Assembly: GCA_030430565.1 (NCBI GenBank) | Contig: JAUIKS010000015.1 | Span: 228,495 to 292,494, forward strand | Direction of reading: 5' to 3' | DNA length: 64,000 bases | Source: Polyangia bacterium | GTDB taxonomy: Bacteria; Myxococcota_A; Polyangia; Nannocystales; Nannocystaceae | Shown here: in pieces, positions 34,664 to 43,120 of the stretch | How positions within the stretch are numbered: the first letter of the stretch is position 1 | Layout: every line of letters begins with the position of its first letter | Translations under genes and position numbers: made by a program | The notes under the pieces: generated by a model | The model's database searches: none | The model's input: the letters and a program-made list of their open reading frames with translations, nothing else | Told to the model about the DNA's origin: nothing

Positions 34664-35194
34664 ATGCAAAAGCACCACCGCCCCTCATCACGCGCCTCGT
34701 CCCTCGCCGCCCGCGGCCGCCTCGCGCTCGTCGCGAGCCTGCTGCTCGGGCTCGGCCTGCCCGCAGCCGGCTGCGACTCGGGGACCACCGGCAGCTCCAA
34801 CCCCATCGAGGGCGACTGGGAGGTCTCGCTGTACCAGGGCGACACGCTGCCCGAGGCCTCGGAGCCGGATCCCTACTCCGGCGCCACGAGCGAGCGTCGC
34901 GGCGAGATGTCGCTGTTCGACGACATGACCGGCTACATCGACATCATCACCGAGCAGGTCTGGAGCGAAGGCGACGAGACCTACACCGACTACCGCGTCT
35001 GGGACGCGCGCGTGTTCCCGGAGGGCGGCGACAACCTGACGCTGCGGGTCAACTACAGGGACAACCTGATCTTCCTCGAGTGCGTGATCGGCAGCGGCGG
35101 CTCTCGCCTCAGCTGCACGGACCCCGAGAGCGATCCGCCTGACGACCCCGCCGACCCGGATCCCTCAGCCTGGGAATTCATCCGCGTGAACTAG
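34664..35194 (+). CDS. small lipocalin-like lipoprotein, second of a paralogous pair
   Basis: The 176-residue protein has signal GLGLPAAGC and mature start EGDWEVSLYQGDTLPEASEPDPY, which mirrors GVWEATLVQGEEFPQVEEVEV of the preceding gene, then EMSLFDDMTGYIDIITEQVW, LTLRVNYRDNLIFLECVIG and a Pro/Asp-rich tail. An ATG at 34613 overlaps the previous stop (ATGA) but would leave a 54-residue pre-lipobox region, so 34664 is used. Its final 17 bases overlap the convergent epimerase gene. Confidence 0.7.
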   Translation: MQKHHRPSSRASSLAARGRLALVASLLLGLGLPAAGCDSGTTGSSNPIEGDWEVSLYQGDTLPEASEPDPYSGATSERRGEMSLFDDMTGYIDIITEQVWSEGDETYTDYRVWDARVFPEGGDNLTLRVNYRDNLIFLECVIGSGGSRLSCTDPESDPPDDPADPDPSAWEFIRVN

Positions 35195-36329
35195 TCCCGC
35201 GGCGGGCGGCGTCTCGAGCGGCGTCGCCGACCGAGCGCTGCGGCGCGCGAGCGCGACGCGGGGCGCTCCCCCGGCGCCCGGGCGCCTCGATCAGCCCGCG
35301 CGCGAGCAGGTGCTCGTAAGCCTCCTGGACCGCGTCGTGAATCGAGCTCGGGCGGTAGCCGAGCTCCTCGCGCGCCTTGCTGATATCGACGCGCCTGCGC
35401 AGCCGGAGCTGCCGGACCACGTCGCGCGAGAACGCCGGCTCGCGCCCGACGAGCGCGCCCACCCGCGCGAGGCCGCCGAGCAGCGGCGCCGGCAGGCGAA
35501 CGCGCGGGCGCGGCACGCCGGTCACCGCCTCAAACATGTCTAAAAGATCATCTACGCTCAGGTACTCGCTCGAGAAGATGTACTTGTGCCCGCTGCGCCC
35601 CGCGCCCATGCAGCGGACGTGACCGTCCGCGAGGTCGCGCGCCGCCACGAACTCGCCGCCGCCCGGGGTGTAGCTGCGCACGCGCCCCTCGGCGTAGGCC
35701 CGCAGCGCGCGGCCGGTCAGCGACGGCTCGTAGTCGTGCGGGCCGATCGCCGCGCAGGCGACCGCGACGACGACCGGGAGGCCGCCCGCCGCCGCGCGCC
35801 AGCACTCCGACTCGAGCATCGCCATCGCGGCCTCGTAGGGCGACGCGCGCTCGAGGGGGTAGTACGGCACGTCCTCGCGGGTCGGCAGCGAGGGGTCCGA
35901 GCGCTCGCGGCCGACCGCCGCGAGTGAACCTGTCACAACGACCTTGTCGACACCGGCGTCGGCGGCCGCTCTCAGGATCGCCCGCGCGCCGACGACGTTG
36001 GCCTCGTACAGCTCGCGCCGCGCCGCGCCGCCGCGCGCGAAGCCGGCGCGCGCGCGCGCGCAGTGATAGACGCGCGCGCAGCCGCGGACGGCCTGCTCGA
36101 CGGCGGTGCGATCTCGCAGGTCGCCGTAGACGCGCTCGAGCTCGAGGCCGTGCGTGGCCGCGCGCGCGCTCTCGTCACATATCAAGACGCGCAGCTGCTC
36201 ACCGTCGGCGAGCAGCCGACGGATCAGGTTCGCGCCGATGAGGTTGCCCGCGCCGGTGACCAGCGCGCGACCGCGCCGGCTTCGCGCGGAGCGGTCCGCG
36301 CCGGCGGCGTCCTCAACAGCGTCGTCCAT
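35178..36329 (-). CDS. extended SDR / NAD-dependent epimerase-like, catalytic Lys absent
   Basis: The 383-residue protein has a Rossmann start VTGAGNLIGANLIRRLL (TGxxGxxG at 25-32), NVVGARAILRAAADAGVDKVVVTGSLAAVG and the C-terminal KAREELGYRPSS helix typical of the extended SDR/HpnA-like family. The catalytic Y-x-x-x-K reads YEAAM (Tyr165, Met169), so the Lys that lowers the Tyr pKa is missing; reduction by the standard route is unlikely. GPHDYEPS and FSSEYLSVDDLLDMF follow family patterns. GTG at 36347 is an alternative start. The dispersed palindrome at 35534 lies in the coding sequence. Confidence 0.75.
   Translation of the reverse strand: MDDAVEDAAGADRSARSRRGRALVTGAGNLIGANLIRRLLADGEQLRVLICDESARAATHGLELERVYGDLRDRTAVEQAVRGCARVYHCARARAGFARGGAARRELYEANVVGARAILRAAADAGVDKVVVTGSLAAVGRERSDPSLPTREDVPYYPLERASPYEAAMAMLESECWRAAAGGLPVVVAVACAAIGPHDYEPSLTGRALRAYAEGRVRSYTPGGGEFVAARDLADGHVRCMGAGRSGHKYIFSSEYLSVDDLLDMFEAVTGVPRPRVRLPAPLLGGLARVGALVGREPAFSRDVVRQLRLRRRVDISKAREELGYRPSSIHDAVQEAYEHLLARGLIEAPGRRGSAPRRARAPQRSVGDAARDAARRGTSSRG
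35534..35553. repeat. dispersed 20-bp palindrome, copy 7
   Basis: 13 of 18 match. Inside the degenerate epimerase gene. Confidence 0.65.
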
Positions 36330-36471
36330 ACCTCGCGGAGCTATCACCCCAGACGAGAGGTGTCCAGGTGTGCGCAGATGTATCCGGCGTCGCCGCCCAA
36401 GACGCGGTCACGCCCGCGCCCTGGAGAGGGCGCGGGCGTGACGAGACGACGAGAGCTCTCGCGCTCGAGTC

Positions 36472-36678
36472 TCAGGCGGCGTCCTGCTCGAGCAACACCG
36501 GGCGACGACGCGCGGCCTCGGCCCTTCGCTTCGAGCGCAGGAGCTCGTGAAGCAGCGGGCCGGTGGTCGCCGCCGCCGCGAACCGCTCACAGAAGCTCGC
36601 GTAGCGGAGAAACGCGGCGAGGTCGGGCATGGGGCGGGGACGGGGGTGAGGGGTCAGCTCTCGCGGGTCGAGGTTCAT
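36472..36678 (-). CDS. small hypothetical protein, Leu/Ala-rich helix
   Basis: The 68-residue protein has a basic, helical centre (LAAFLRYASFCERFAAAATTGPLLHELLRSKRRAEAARRR). GGAG eight bases before the ATG at 36678 supports translation. No family is recognised; it could be a small regulatory protein. Confidence 0.5.
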   Translation of the reverse strand: MNLDPRELTPHPRPRPMPDLAAFLRYASFCERFAAAATTGPLLHELLRSKRRAEAARRRPVLLEQDAA

Positions 36679-36691
36679 GGCAGTCGCTCCA

Positions 36692-36728
36692 GTGGGATGA
36701 GTGGGATGAGTGGGATGAGTGGGATGAG
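36692..36728. repeat. 9-bp tandem repeat, four copies
   Basis: The unit AGTGGGATG occurs four times in a row. Such slippage-prone repeats can vary in copy number; it lies just upstream of the small gene 36472-36678, so copy number could affect its expression. Confidence 0.75.
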
Positions 36729-36812
36729 GAAGAGAGGGGTCGGACTCGGCACATAGCGCCGAGGAATAGCGATGGGTTGTCGGTGAGGCGTTACGCCGCT
36801 ATTGGGGTCAAC

Positions 36813-36852
36813 GCACCTCGAGGAAATTAGTTGCACGCGAATCTCGAGGTGC
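36813..36852. promoter_or_regulatory. 10-bp inverted repeat with 20-base spacer
   Basis: GCACCTCGAG and its exact complement CTCGAGGTGC are separated by 20 bases that include TTGCAC, which pairs with GTGCAA nearby. It is a candidate operator for the sterol reductase gene. Confidence 0.4.
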
Positions 36853-37034
36853 AAACCCTCGGCAAAGCCTGTTCGCGCGCGCGGATAAAACCTGACTCTT
36901 CAGTAATATTCCCAGACGGACCCGAGCCCCGCGCGCTGCACCGTCTGGGGCGCGTGAGCGCGGTCAGTGTGATCGAGGCCACCTAGACCCGCGGGCCCGA
37001 CGGCGCCGCCGCCCGGCTGTGATACTCCGCGATC

Positions 37035-38201
37035 GTGTTCACGCAGACGCTCTCGTCGTCCCTAGCGCTCGTCGCGCCTCCAGAGCACCTCTCGACGCTC
37101 GCGTCGCCGCTGCCCGCGGGAGACCTCGCGATCGCGCTCCTCGGCGTGCTGGGCTTCTTCTTCGGCCTGCTGCTGCTGTCCAACGTTCTCCCGGGCCGCG
37201 CCGTGAAGGGCTTTCGCCAGGCTGACGGTACGCGCAAGACCTACCTGCTCAACGGCATGTCGTTGTGGGTTCTGACCCACATCATCGTGATCACCGGGAC
37301 GCTGCGCTTCGGGCTCTCGCTGAGCCCGCTGCTGACCCGCTACTTCTGGCCGCTGTTCATCGGCGCGAACCTCCTCGCGCTCGCGTGGACGCTGCAGCTG
37401 TACCTCCGCGGGCGCGCGCGCCTCGGCTCGCGCTTCGAGCCGAGCCCGGGCCCGCTCGGGCTCGTCCGCGACCTGTGGATGGGCGTCGAGCTCAACCCCA
37501 CCTGGCGCCGCGTCGACCTCAAGCTGTTCGCGTACCAGCCGTCGCTGATCGGGCTGTGGCTGCTCGTGCTCGCGTCCGCCTACCACCAGCACGAGACGCT
37601 CGGCTACCTGACCCCGCAGATGATCCTGTTCCAGGCGTTCTGGTGGCTGTACCTGACGACGCACTACCGCGCGGAGCCTGGCCTTCTGTCCATGTGGGAC
37701 ATCATCGCGGAGCGCTTCGGCTTCATGCTCGTCTGGGGCGACCTCGCCTTCGTCCCGTTCTTCTACTCGGTCGCCGGCTGGTACATCGCGACGCAGCCCG
37801 CGTCGCTCTCGACGCCGGCGCTGGTCGGCCTCGCGCTCCTGTTCGCGCCCTCGCTGTGGATCTTTCGCGGCGCGAACGCGCAGAAGCACGGCTTCAAGCT
37901 CGATCGCGACGCGCCGATCTGGGGACGCCCGCCGCGGCTCGTCGGCGGTCGGCTGCTCGCGTCTGGCTTTTGGGGCATCGGGCGCAAGCTCAACTACACC
38001 GGCGAGCTAGGGGTCTACTTCGCGATCGCGCTCTGCAGCGGCTTCGTCTCGCCCTGGCCCTACGCGGTGCCGGTCTGGCTGCTGTGCCTGCTGACGCACA
38101 GGGCCTGGCGCGACGATCTCCGCTGCCGCGAGAAGTACGGCCCGCTGTGGGAAGAGTACTGCGAGCGAGTGCGCTTTCGGATGATCCCCTTTCTGTACTG
38201 A
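37035..38201 (+). CDS. sterol reductase, ERG4/ERG24 family
   Basis: The 388-residue integral membrane protein has about eight hydrophobic segments. The two family signatures are plain: SGFWGIGRKLNYTGEL around residues 313-328, and at the C-terminus HRAWRDDLRCREKYGPLWEEYCERVRFRMIPFLY. These match delta-14 and delta-24(28) sterol reductases and the lamin B receptor, which use NADPH to saturate sterol double bonds. Substrate position (C14, C7 or C24) cannot be read from sequence alone. Few bacteria make sterols; Nannocystineae do. The sterol cyclase and squalene epoxidase are not in the window. GTG start at 37035; no ribosome site seen. Confidence 0.9.
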   Translation: MFTQTLSSSLALVAPPEHLSTLASPLPAGDLAIALLGVLGFFFGLLLLSNVLPGRAVKGFRQADGTRKTYLLNGMSLWVLTHIIVITGTLRFGLSLSPLLTRYFWPLFIGANLLALAWTLQLYLRGRARLGSRFEPSPGPLGLVRDLWMGVELNPTWRRVDLKLFAYQPSLIGLWLLVLASAYHQHETLGYLTPQMILFQAFWWLYLTTHYRAEPGLLSMWDIIAERFGFMLVWGDLAFVPFFYSVAGWYIATQPASLSTPALVGLALLFAPSLWIFRGANAQKHGFKLDRDAPIWGRPPRLVGGRLLASGFWGIGRKLNYTGELGVYFAIALCSGFVSPWPYAVPVWLLCLLTHRAWRDDLRCREKYGPLWEEYCERVRFRMIPFLY

Positions 38202-38510
38202 GGGAGCGCGCGAACCGACCGCCGACGCGCTGCCCCGCTTTGCCCCGCGCGCGATCAGATCGCGCGCACGTCGGCGCGCGTTCACAGCGGTGATGACGAC
38301 GCGATCGCGCGCGCGCGCAAGCGAACACCGGCGCGCCGAAAGTGGAGTATCGTGGAGCTCTAGCGGTCTGCGCAGCATGTCTGCAGGGATGGAACACGTC
38401 ACGCGATCGCGTCGTCGTCGTCGCGCGCCCACGCGACCCCGCGGTCGTCATCAGCGCTGGTCAGTCGAGATCCCACGCGAGCGCCGCGCGAACGACCCGA
38501 GGTCCCACGA
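38202..38510. other. 309-base intergenic region with a 21-bp palindrome
   Basis: The only clear structure is a near-perfect dyad of ten-bp arms GCGCGCGATC / GATCGCGCGC at 38247-38256 and 38258-38267 with one base between. It lies 45 bases past the sterol reductase stop and could be a weak terminator or binding site, with no T-run. The remainder is GC-rich without a supported gene. Confidence 0.4.
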
Positions 38511-40373
38511 ATGAGCATGAAGGCGGGCGACCAGCTGTGCGACGGCCGCTACGGCCTCATCAAGCGCGTCGGCAAGACCGCGTCGACCAACATCTGGCTG
38601 GCCGTCAACAACCAGGATCACGAGAAGGTGCTGCTGTGCGTGCTGCACAAGCACGTCGCCAGCGATCCGGCGCGCCGCCGGCTGGTCCTCGACGCCGCGC
38701 GCAAGATGGCGAAGCTCGAGCACCCAGGGATCCTGTGGATCCTCGAGCCGCGGCTCCAAGAGGGCGGCGAGCACTTCTACGTCAAAGAATTCGTCGAGGG
38801 CGAGTCGATGCACGACGCCGTGCTCGGCGGCCGACTCGAGCAGCGCGCCGCGCTCGCGCTGATCTCTCGTGTCGGCAACGCGCTGGGCTACGCCCACGCG
38901 CGCGGGATGGTCCACCGCGACGTCAACCCGACCAACATCTTGATCGACCCCTCGGGCTCGCCCCGCCTGACCGATCTGTACCTGTCCTCGAGCCGCGGGC
39001 GGACCGCGACGCCGGCGGAGGTCGCGACAGATGTCTACACCCTCGCGATGACGGCGCTGTTCGGGCTGCACGGCGACGACCTGCCCATGCTCGAGGTCAT
39101 GCGCGACGCCGCGAGCTTCATCGATCGGCTCGAGTGCGAGGACTACATCAAGGCGGTGCTGAAGCACGCGACGCAGTTCGACAAGAGCAAGCGCTACAGC
39201 AACACCAAGAGCTTCTGCGACGATCTCGACGCGGCCGCGGCGGGCCGCAAGCCCGCGATCCTGGCCGACTCGATCGCCTCCGCGACCCCGCCGCCCGAGC
39301 CCAAGCCCAAGCCCCATCTCTCGCTGGTGCCGCCTCCGCTCGTCAAAGACGCGGGCGAGACCGCTCCACCGCCCGTCGCGGAGCCCGACGAGCTCGAGCC
39401 CGTCGCCCTCGACCCGATCGCGCCCGAGCCCGCCGCGCCCGAGCCCGACGCGCCCGAGCCCGTCGCCTTCGACCCGATCGTGCCCGCGCCCGTCGCCTTC
39501 GACCCGATCGTGCCCGAGCCCGACGAGCTCGAGCCCGACGCGCCCGGGCCGACGCCGACGACGACGCCAGACCCGACGAGCGCCGCGCGGCTCGACCAGA
39601 TGCCTGTCCCTTCGGCCACTACGGAAGCGGCGGACGAAGAGGCGCGACGCGGCGGCGCGCTGCCGCTGGTCATCGGGCTCGTGGTCCTGCTGCTGCTCGG
39701 CGGCGGCGCGTGGGCGCTGTTCGGCGGCTCCACGGGCAAAGACCCCACGAGCGGCGTGCGGGTCGCGAAGTCGACGGTCGACGAGGAGCGCGCGGCCCCG
39801 ACCGCGACCGCGACCGAGACCAAGACCGCTGACGTGAAACAAGAGGCAGCCGGCCAAGACGCGGACGGTCAGGACTCCGACGGCCAAGACGCGGACGGCC
39901 AGGACGCCGACGGCCAAGTCGCGGACGGCCAGGACTCCGACGGCCAGGACGCCGACGGCCAGGACGCCGACGGCCAGGACGCCGACGGCCAAGACGCCGC
40001 CGGCCAAGACGCCGACGGCCAGGACTCCGACGGCCAGGAGACCGCCGAGCCCCCGGACACCAAGACCTCCCCGAAGCCCGCGACCAAGGCGACCAAGCCC
40101 CAGCCGGAGCGCAAACGCACGCTCGAGGCGACCTTGAAGTACATGGAGAAGCGCGTCCGCTCGAAGTGCACCAAGCTCGTCAGCGGACCGACCAAGGTCA
40201 GCATCGAGCTCACGCTGCGCGGCGACGAGGGTCGCGTCAAGGCGAAGGCGCTGGGCTCCCACGCGGTGACGAGCCTCGGGAAGTGCGTGGTGAACACCAT
40301 CAACCGCAGCGACTTCAAGCGCTACAAGCCCGGCCCCGAGCCGGTGATCAAGCGCGACCTGGCTTTTGAGTAA
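38511..40373 (+). CDS. pseudokinase with TM and AgmX/PglI-like C-terminus
   Basis: The protein has 620 residues. Residues 12-260 have the kinase fold: HRD 135-137, Asn142, but the ATP Lys is Cys43 (KVLLCVL), the glycine loop is GKTAST, and DFG is DLY. A Pro/Glu/Ala-rich linker with PEP-D/A repeats (260-380) leads to a membrane segment (PLVIGLVVLLLLGGGAWALF), a Gln-Asp-x-Asp-Gly tandem repeat (about residues 445-510) and a C-terminal domain KRTLEATLKYMEKRVRSKC to the end that looks like the TonB-C-like domain of AgmX/PglI. Probably a non-catalytic or weakly catalytic scaffold joining cytosol to periplasm (inference). Confidence 0.85.
   Translation: MSMKAGDQLCDGRYGLIKRVGKTASTNIWLAVNNQDHEKVLLCVLHKHVASDPARRRLVLDAARKMAKLEHPGILWILEPRLQEGGEHFYVKEFVEGESMHDAVLGGRLEQRAALALISRVGNALGYAHARGMVHRDVNPTNILIDPSGSPRLTDLYLSSSRGRTATPAEVATDVYTLAMTALFGLHGDDLPMLEVMRDAASFIDRLECEDYIKAVLKHATQFDKSKRYSNTKSFCDDLDAAAAGRKPAILADSIASATPPPEPKPKPHLSLVPPPLVKDAGETAPPPVAEPDELEPVALDPIAPEPAAPEPDAPEPVAFDPIVPAPVAFDPIVPEPDELEPDAPGPTPTTTPDPTSAARLDQMPVPSATTEAADEEARRGGALPLVIGLVVLLLLGGGAWALFGGSTGKDPTSGVRVAKSTVDEERAAPTATATETKTADVKQEAAGQDADGQDSDGQDADGQDADGQVADGQDSDGQDADGQDADGQDADGQDAAGQDADGQDSDGQETAEPPDTKTSPKPATKATKPQPERKRTLEATLKYMEKRVRSKCTKLVSGPTKVSIELTLRGDEGRVKAKALGSHAVTSLGKCVVNTINRSDFKRYKPGPEPVIKRDLAFE
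39855..40043 (+). repeat. in-frame tandem repeat encoding GQD(A/S)D units
   Basis: About a dozen 15-base units encode D-G-Q-D-x in the periplasmic stalk of the pseudokinase. Unit differences are mostly GCC/TCC at the variable codon, a sign of recent slippage expansion. Confidence 0.85.
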
Positions 40374-40467
40374 TCTCGTTCGCGCGGCGACGCGCGGCGC
40401 GATGACGCCCGGCGAGCGCGCGCGGCCAGACCGTACGGACAGGCTGCTCAGCCGCTTGATCGATCCT

Positions 40468-41619
40468 ATGATGTTCACCGTGGCCCTCCTCCCCTCGACA
40501 GACGTCCGCGCCCCCAGCCGAGGCGGCGCGCTCGCGCTGCGCCTCGCGCTGCTCCTCGGCGCCGTCGGCTCGCCGGCGGTCGCGCGGGCGGCCCCAGCCG
40601 CCGACGAGACGCGCGAGCTCGCCGCGGACGCCGAGAAGGCGCTCGCCGACGGCGAGCGAACCGCCAAGGGCGGCTATCACGAGGAGGCGGTCCGCCACTA
40701 CTTAGGGGCCGCCGAGAAGTTCGCCCGCCTCGCCGAGCTCATCCCCGCCGACGACCCCTATCGCGAGGTCAAGCAGGCCGACCGAATCAGCCAAGCCTAC
40801 TTCGCCTACGAGCGCGCCGGCGCGGCCCACCAAAAAGCCCACAATAAGCGCCTCGAGGGCGAGCGCGCGCTCGGGATCTCCTCCAAGCTGCGCGCGCTGG
40901 TCGCCGACGTGCTCTCGCGGACCAAGTCCGGCAGCGATCAGCACGCGCAGCTGAGCGCGACCCAGGCGAAGCTCAACGCCGAGGTCGAGCGCCAGCGACA
41001 GGTCGAGACGCAGCGCGAGCTCGACAAGCAAGCCGAGCAGCGCGTGAAGGAGCAAAAGAAAGAGCTCGAGCGCGAGCGCGAGGAGGAGGAGCTCGCGCGC
41101 CAAGAGGCCGAGCTCGCGCGGCAGCGGGAGGCCGAGCAGCAGGAGGCCGAGCGTCAGCGTCAGCAGGAGGCGCTCGAGCGGGAGCGGGCTGCGGACGAAC
41201 GACGCGCGAAGCGGCTGAGCGCGGGGCTGTGGACGAGCGTCGGGCTGGCGGTCGCGGGCGGCGCGACTGCAGGCGGCCTCCTGGTGGCCGCGCGCACCGG
41301 CGGCAGCGTCCACGCGGATATCGTCGAGGCGGCGGCGGCGGACCCGAGCTACGACCCGAGCAGCGCGGACCTCTGCGCGACGCCCTCGGCCGCGGTCGAG
41401 TCCGCGTGCGGCAAGCACTCGAGCATGGTCGCGGCGAGCTACGCGATGCTCGGGGTCGCGGGCGTCGGCGTGATCGGGACCGTGACCTTCGCGGTGCTGC
41501 TCTCGCGACACAAGCGCGCGACGAAGTCGCGGGATCGGGCCGGCGCCCCGCGGCTCGACACGATCGGCGTGGGCCCGCTGCGCGAGGGCGCGATGGTCGG
41601 CGCCTCGCTGCGGTTCTGA
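40468..41619 (+). CDS. exported coiled-coil protein with two membrane segments
   Basis: The 383-residue protein has a signal peptide ending ARAAP. Residues 37-130 form a helical domain (ADAEKALADGERTAKGGYHEEAVRHYLGAAEKFARL) that resembles TPR-like hairpins. A highly charged coiled coil follows (about 155-265, ERQRQVETQRELDKQAEQRVKEQKKELERER), then two hydrophobic segments (GLWTSVGLAVAGGATAGGLLVA and YAMLGVAGVGVIGTVTFAVLL) and a short C-terminus. This order is common among the myxobacterial stress or envelope proteins that sit next to Hanks kinases. ATG 40468 is used. Confidence 0.7.
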   Translation: MMFTVALLPSTDVRAPSRGGALALRLALLLGAVGSPAVARAAPAADETRELAADAEKALADGERTAKGGYHEEAVRHYLGAAEKFARLAELIPADDPYREVKQADRISQAYFAYERAGAAHQKAHNKRLEGERALGISSKLRALVADVLSRTKSGSDQHAQLSATQAKLNAEVERQRQVETQRELDKQAEQRVKEQKKELEREREEEELARQEAELARQREAEQQEAERQRQQEALERERAADERRAKRLSAGLWTSVGLAVAGGATAGGLLVAARTGGSVHADIVEAAAADPSYDPSSADLCATPSAAVESACGKHSSMVAASYAMLGVAGVGVIGTVTFAVLLSRHKRATKSRDRAGAPRLDTIGVGPLREGAMVGASLRF

Positions 41620-41737
41620 GGCGCGCCCGCTCGATTCGCGGACCGCGAAACGTTGCGGACGAGGAGCGGGTCCCACGGCGGTGGGCGACGCGTCGCGAAG
41701 GCCTAGCGAGCGAGGGGCTGGTATACGCCGATCGACC

Positions 41738-43102
41738 GTGGACTCACGCGCCCAGGCCAGCGCTCCGCAGACCGCCCCCGTAGCGACGGGCCGCGTCGAG
41801 TGGTTGATCACGCGGCTCGTCGCCCGCGAGCTTTTGCGGGGGCTCTCGACGCTGGTCGGGGTCGTCACGGCGGCGATGCTCTGGCTGCACCGCGTCATCA
41901 GCCCGCCGGCGGTCCGAGCCGAGCTGCTCGACGCGCCCGCGCTGCGCCGCGCGCTCGCGCTGACGCTCGCGCTGCTCATCTACACTCGCCTGACCGCGAC
42001 GCTCGTGCGCACCGCCGTCTCCTCGCGCCGGCTGGCCTACCTGCGGCACTTGCCGATCACGCCCCGGCGGTGGCGACGCGCGACGGCGAGCTCGCTGCTG
42101 CTGCTCAACGCGCCTTGGCTCGCGCTCACCGGCTACGGGCTGGCTACGCTCCCGCGTCTGAGCGCGGCGGCCTACGGCCTCGCCTGGATCGGCGTGACGC
42201 TCGACGTGCAGGTCTCGTCGGTGTACGCGCAGGATCGTCGACCCGGCCGACGGCTCGCGCGCGCGCTCGTCGTGCTCGCCGCGCTCGCCGGCGCGCTCTG
42301 GAGCGAGCGCCTCTGGATCGCCGCGAGCCTCGGCGCGCTCACGGGCGTCGCCGCGCTCGCCCGCTTGAGCAACATTCCCCCAGAGCCAGCTCGTAGCCGC
42401 GGCGTACGGCGAGCGCGGCTGCTCACCCGCGCCCCGTCGCTCGCGCTCTCGCGGCTCGAGCTGCTGACCCTCGCCCGACGCGCGCCGCGGCTGCTCGCGC
42501 TCGCCGCCGGCGCGCAGCTCGTGCTCGCCGCCCATCTGCTGATGGCCTTCGCCAACGGCGCGGCGCGCCCCGGCGACGGCCTGCCGCGCTTCCTCATGCT
42601 GCTGGGCTGCGTCGCCGGCCCGGCGCTCGCGCTCACGGCTCGGCGAAAGCTCGACCGCGATCGCTGGTACCTCGACTCGCTCCCGATCGCGCCGCGGAGC
42701 GCCGCGCTCGCCCCGTTGTGGAGCTCGTGCTGCCTGTGCGCCCCGATGATCGCGCTGAGCCTCGCGACCGCCGCGTTCACCCCGTCGCCGCGCGCGAGCG
42801 ACCTCGTGATCCTCGTCGACGCCGCGCTGCTCTCGCTGTGGTGCTCGAGCCTCGCGCCGTGGCTCGGCGCGCGCGCCGAGGCCCGCCGCGCGCTGCACGA
42901 GGGGCACTTCGCCGCCGGCGCGCTCGCGCTGCTGGCGGGCACGCTGCCCTTCACGCTGCTCCCCGGGCTGCTGGCCCCGCTCGCGCTCGCGCCCCTGACG
43001 GCGCTGCTGCTGCGTCGCGGCGCCCGGCTCCAGCGGCGGGCGAGCGCGACGCGGCGGAGGTTTGAGACGACGCGCGACGACGACGATCACGATCAGCCAT
43101 AG
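41738..43102 (+). CDS. polytopic membrane protein, probable ABC transporter permease
   Basis: The 454-residue protein has about ten hydrophobic segments (LSTLVGVVTAAMLWLH, LALTLALLIYTRL, LVVLAALAGALW, LMLLGCVAGPALAL, LLAGTLPFTLLPGLLAPLALAPLTALLL). No catalytic motif is present. It is followed 18 bases later by an ABC ATPase gene, so it is most likely the permease of an exporter of the two-gene type. A GTG start at 41738 fits a TATAC promoter-like box just upstream; GTG 41681 is an alternative. The Arg-rich loops and C-terminus (RRFETTRDDDDHDQP) are cytosolic by the positive-inside rule. Confidence 0.7.
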   Translation: MDSRAQASAPQTAPVATGRVEWLITRLVARELLRGLSTLVGVVTAAMLWLHRVISPPAVRAELLDAPALRRALALTLALLIYTRLTATLVRTAVSSRRLAYLRHLPITPRRWRRATASSLLLLNAPWLALTGYGLATLPRLSAAAYGLAWIGVTLDVQVSSVYAQDRRPGRRLARALVVLAALAGALWSERLWIAASLGALTGVAALARLSNIPPEPARSRGVRRARLLTRAPSLALSRLELLTLARRAPRLLALAAGAQLVLAAHLLMAFANGAARPGDGLPRFLMLLGCVAGPALALTARRKLDRDRWYLDSLPIAPRSAALAPLWSSCCLCAPMIALSLATAAFTPSPRASDLVILVDAALLSLWCSSLAPWLGARAEARRALHEGHFAAGALALLAGTLPFTLLPGLLAPLALAPLTALLLRRGARLQRRASATRRRFETTRDDDDHDQP

Positions 43103-43120
43103 CCCGCCCACGAGACCAAC

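Larger units (their letters stand above)
36679..37034. other. 356-base intergenic region with a minisatellite and an inverted repeat
   Basis: The region lies upstream of the sterol reductase. It contains four tandem AGTGGGATG units (36692-36728), a 10-bp inverted repeat (36813-36822 with 36843-36852), and AT-rich bases near 36880-36915 (GATAAAAC, CAGTAATATTC) that may be the sterol reductase promoter. No gene is supported. Confidence 0.5.

Noticed and set aside
36063..36830. Plus-strand frame with a WDEWDEWDE stretch
   Set aside because: The stretch is the translated minisatellite; the rest is antisense to the epimerase and the small gene.
38247..38267. GCGCGCGATC dyad as a terminator
   Set aside because: No T-run follows, and GATCGCGCG-type strings are common in this GC-rich sequence; listed only inside the intergenic note.
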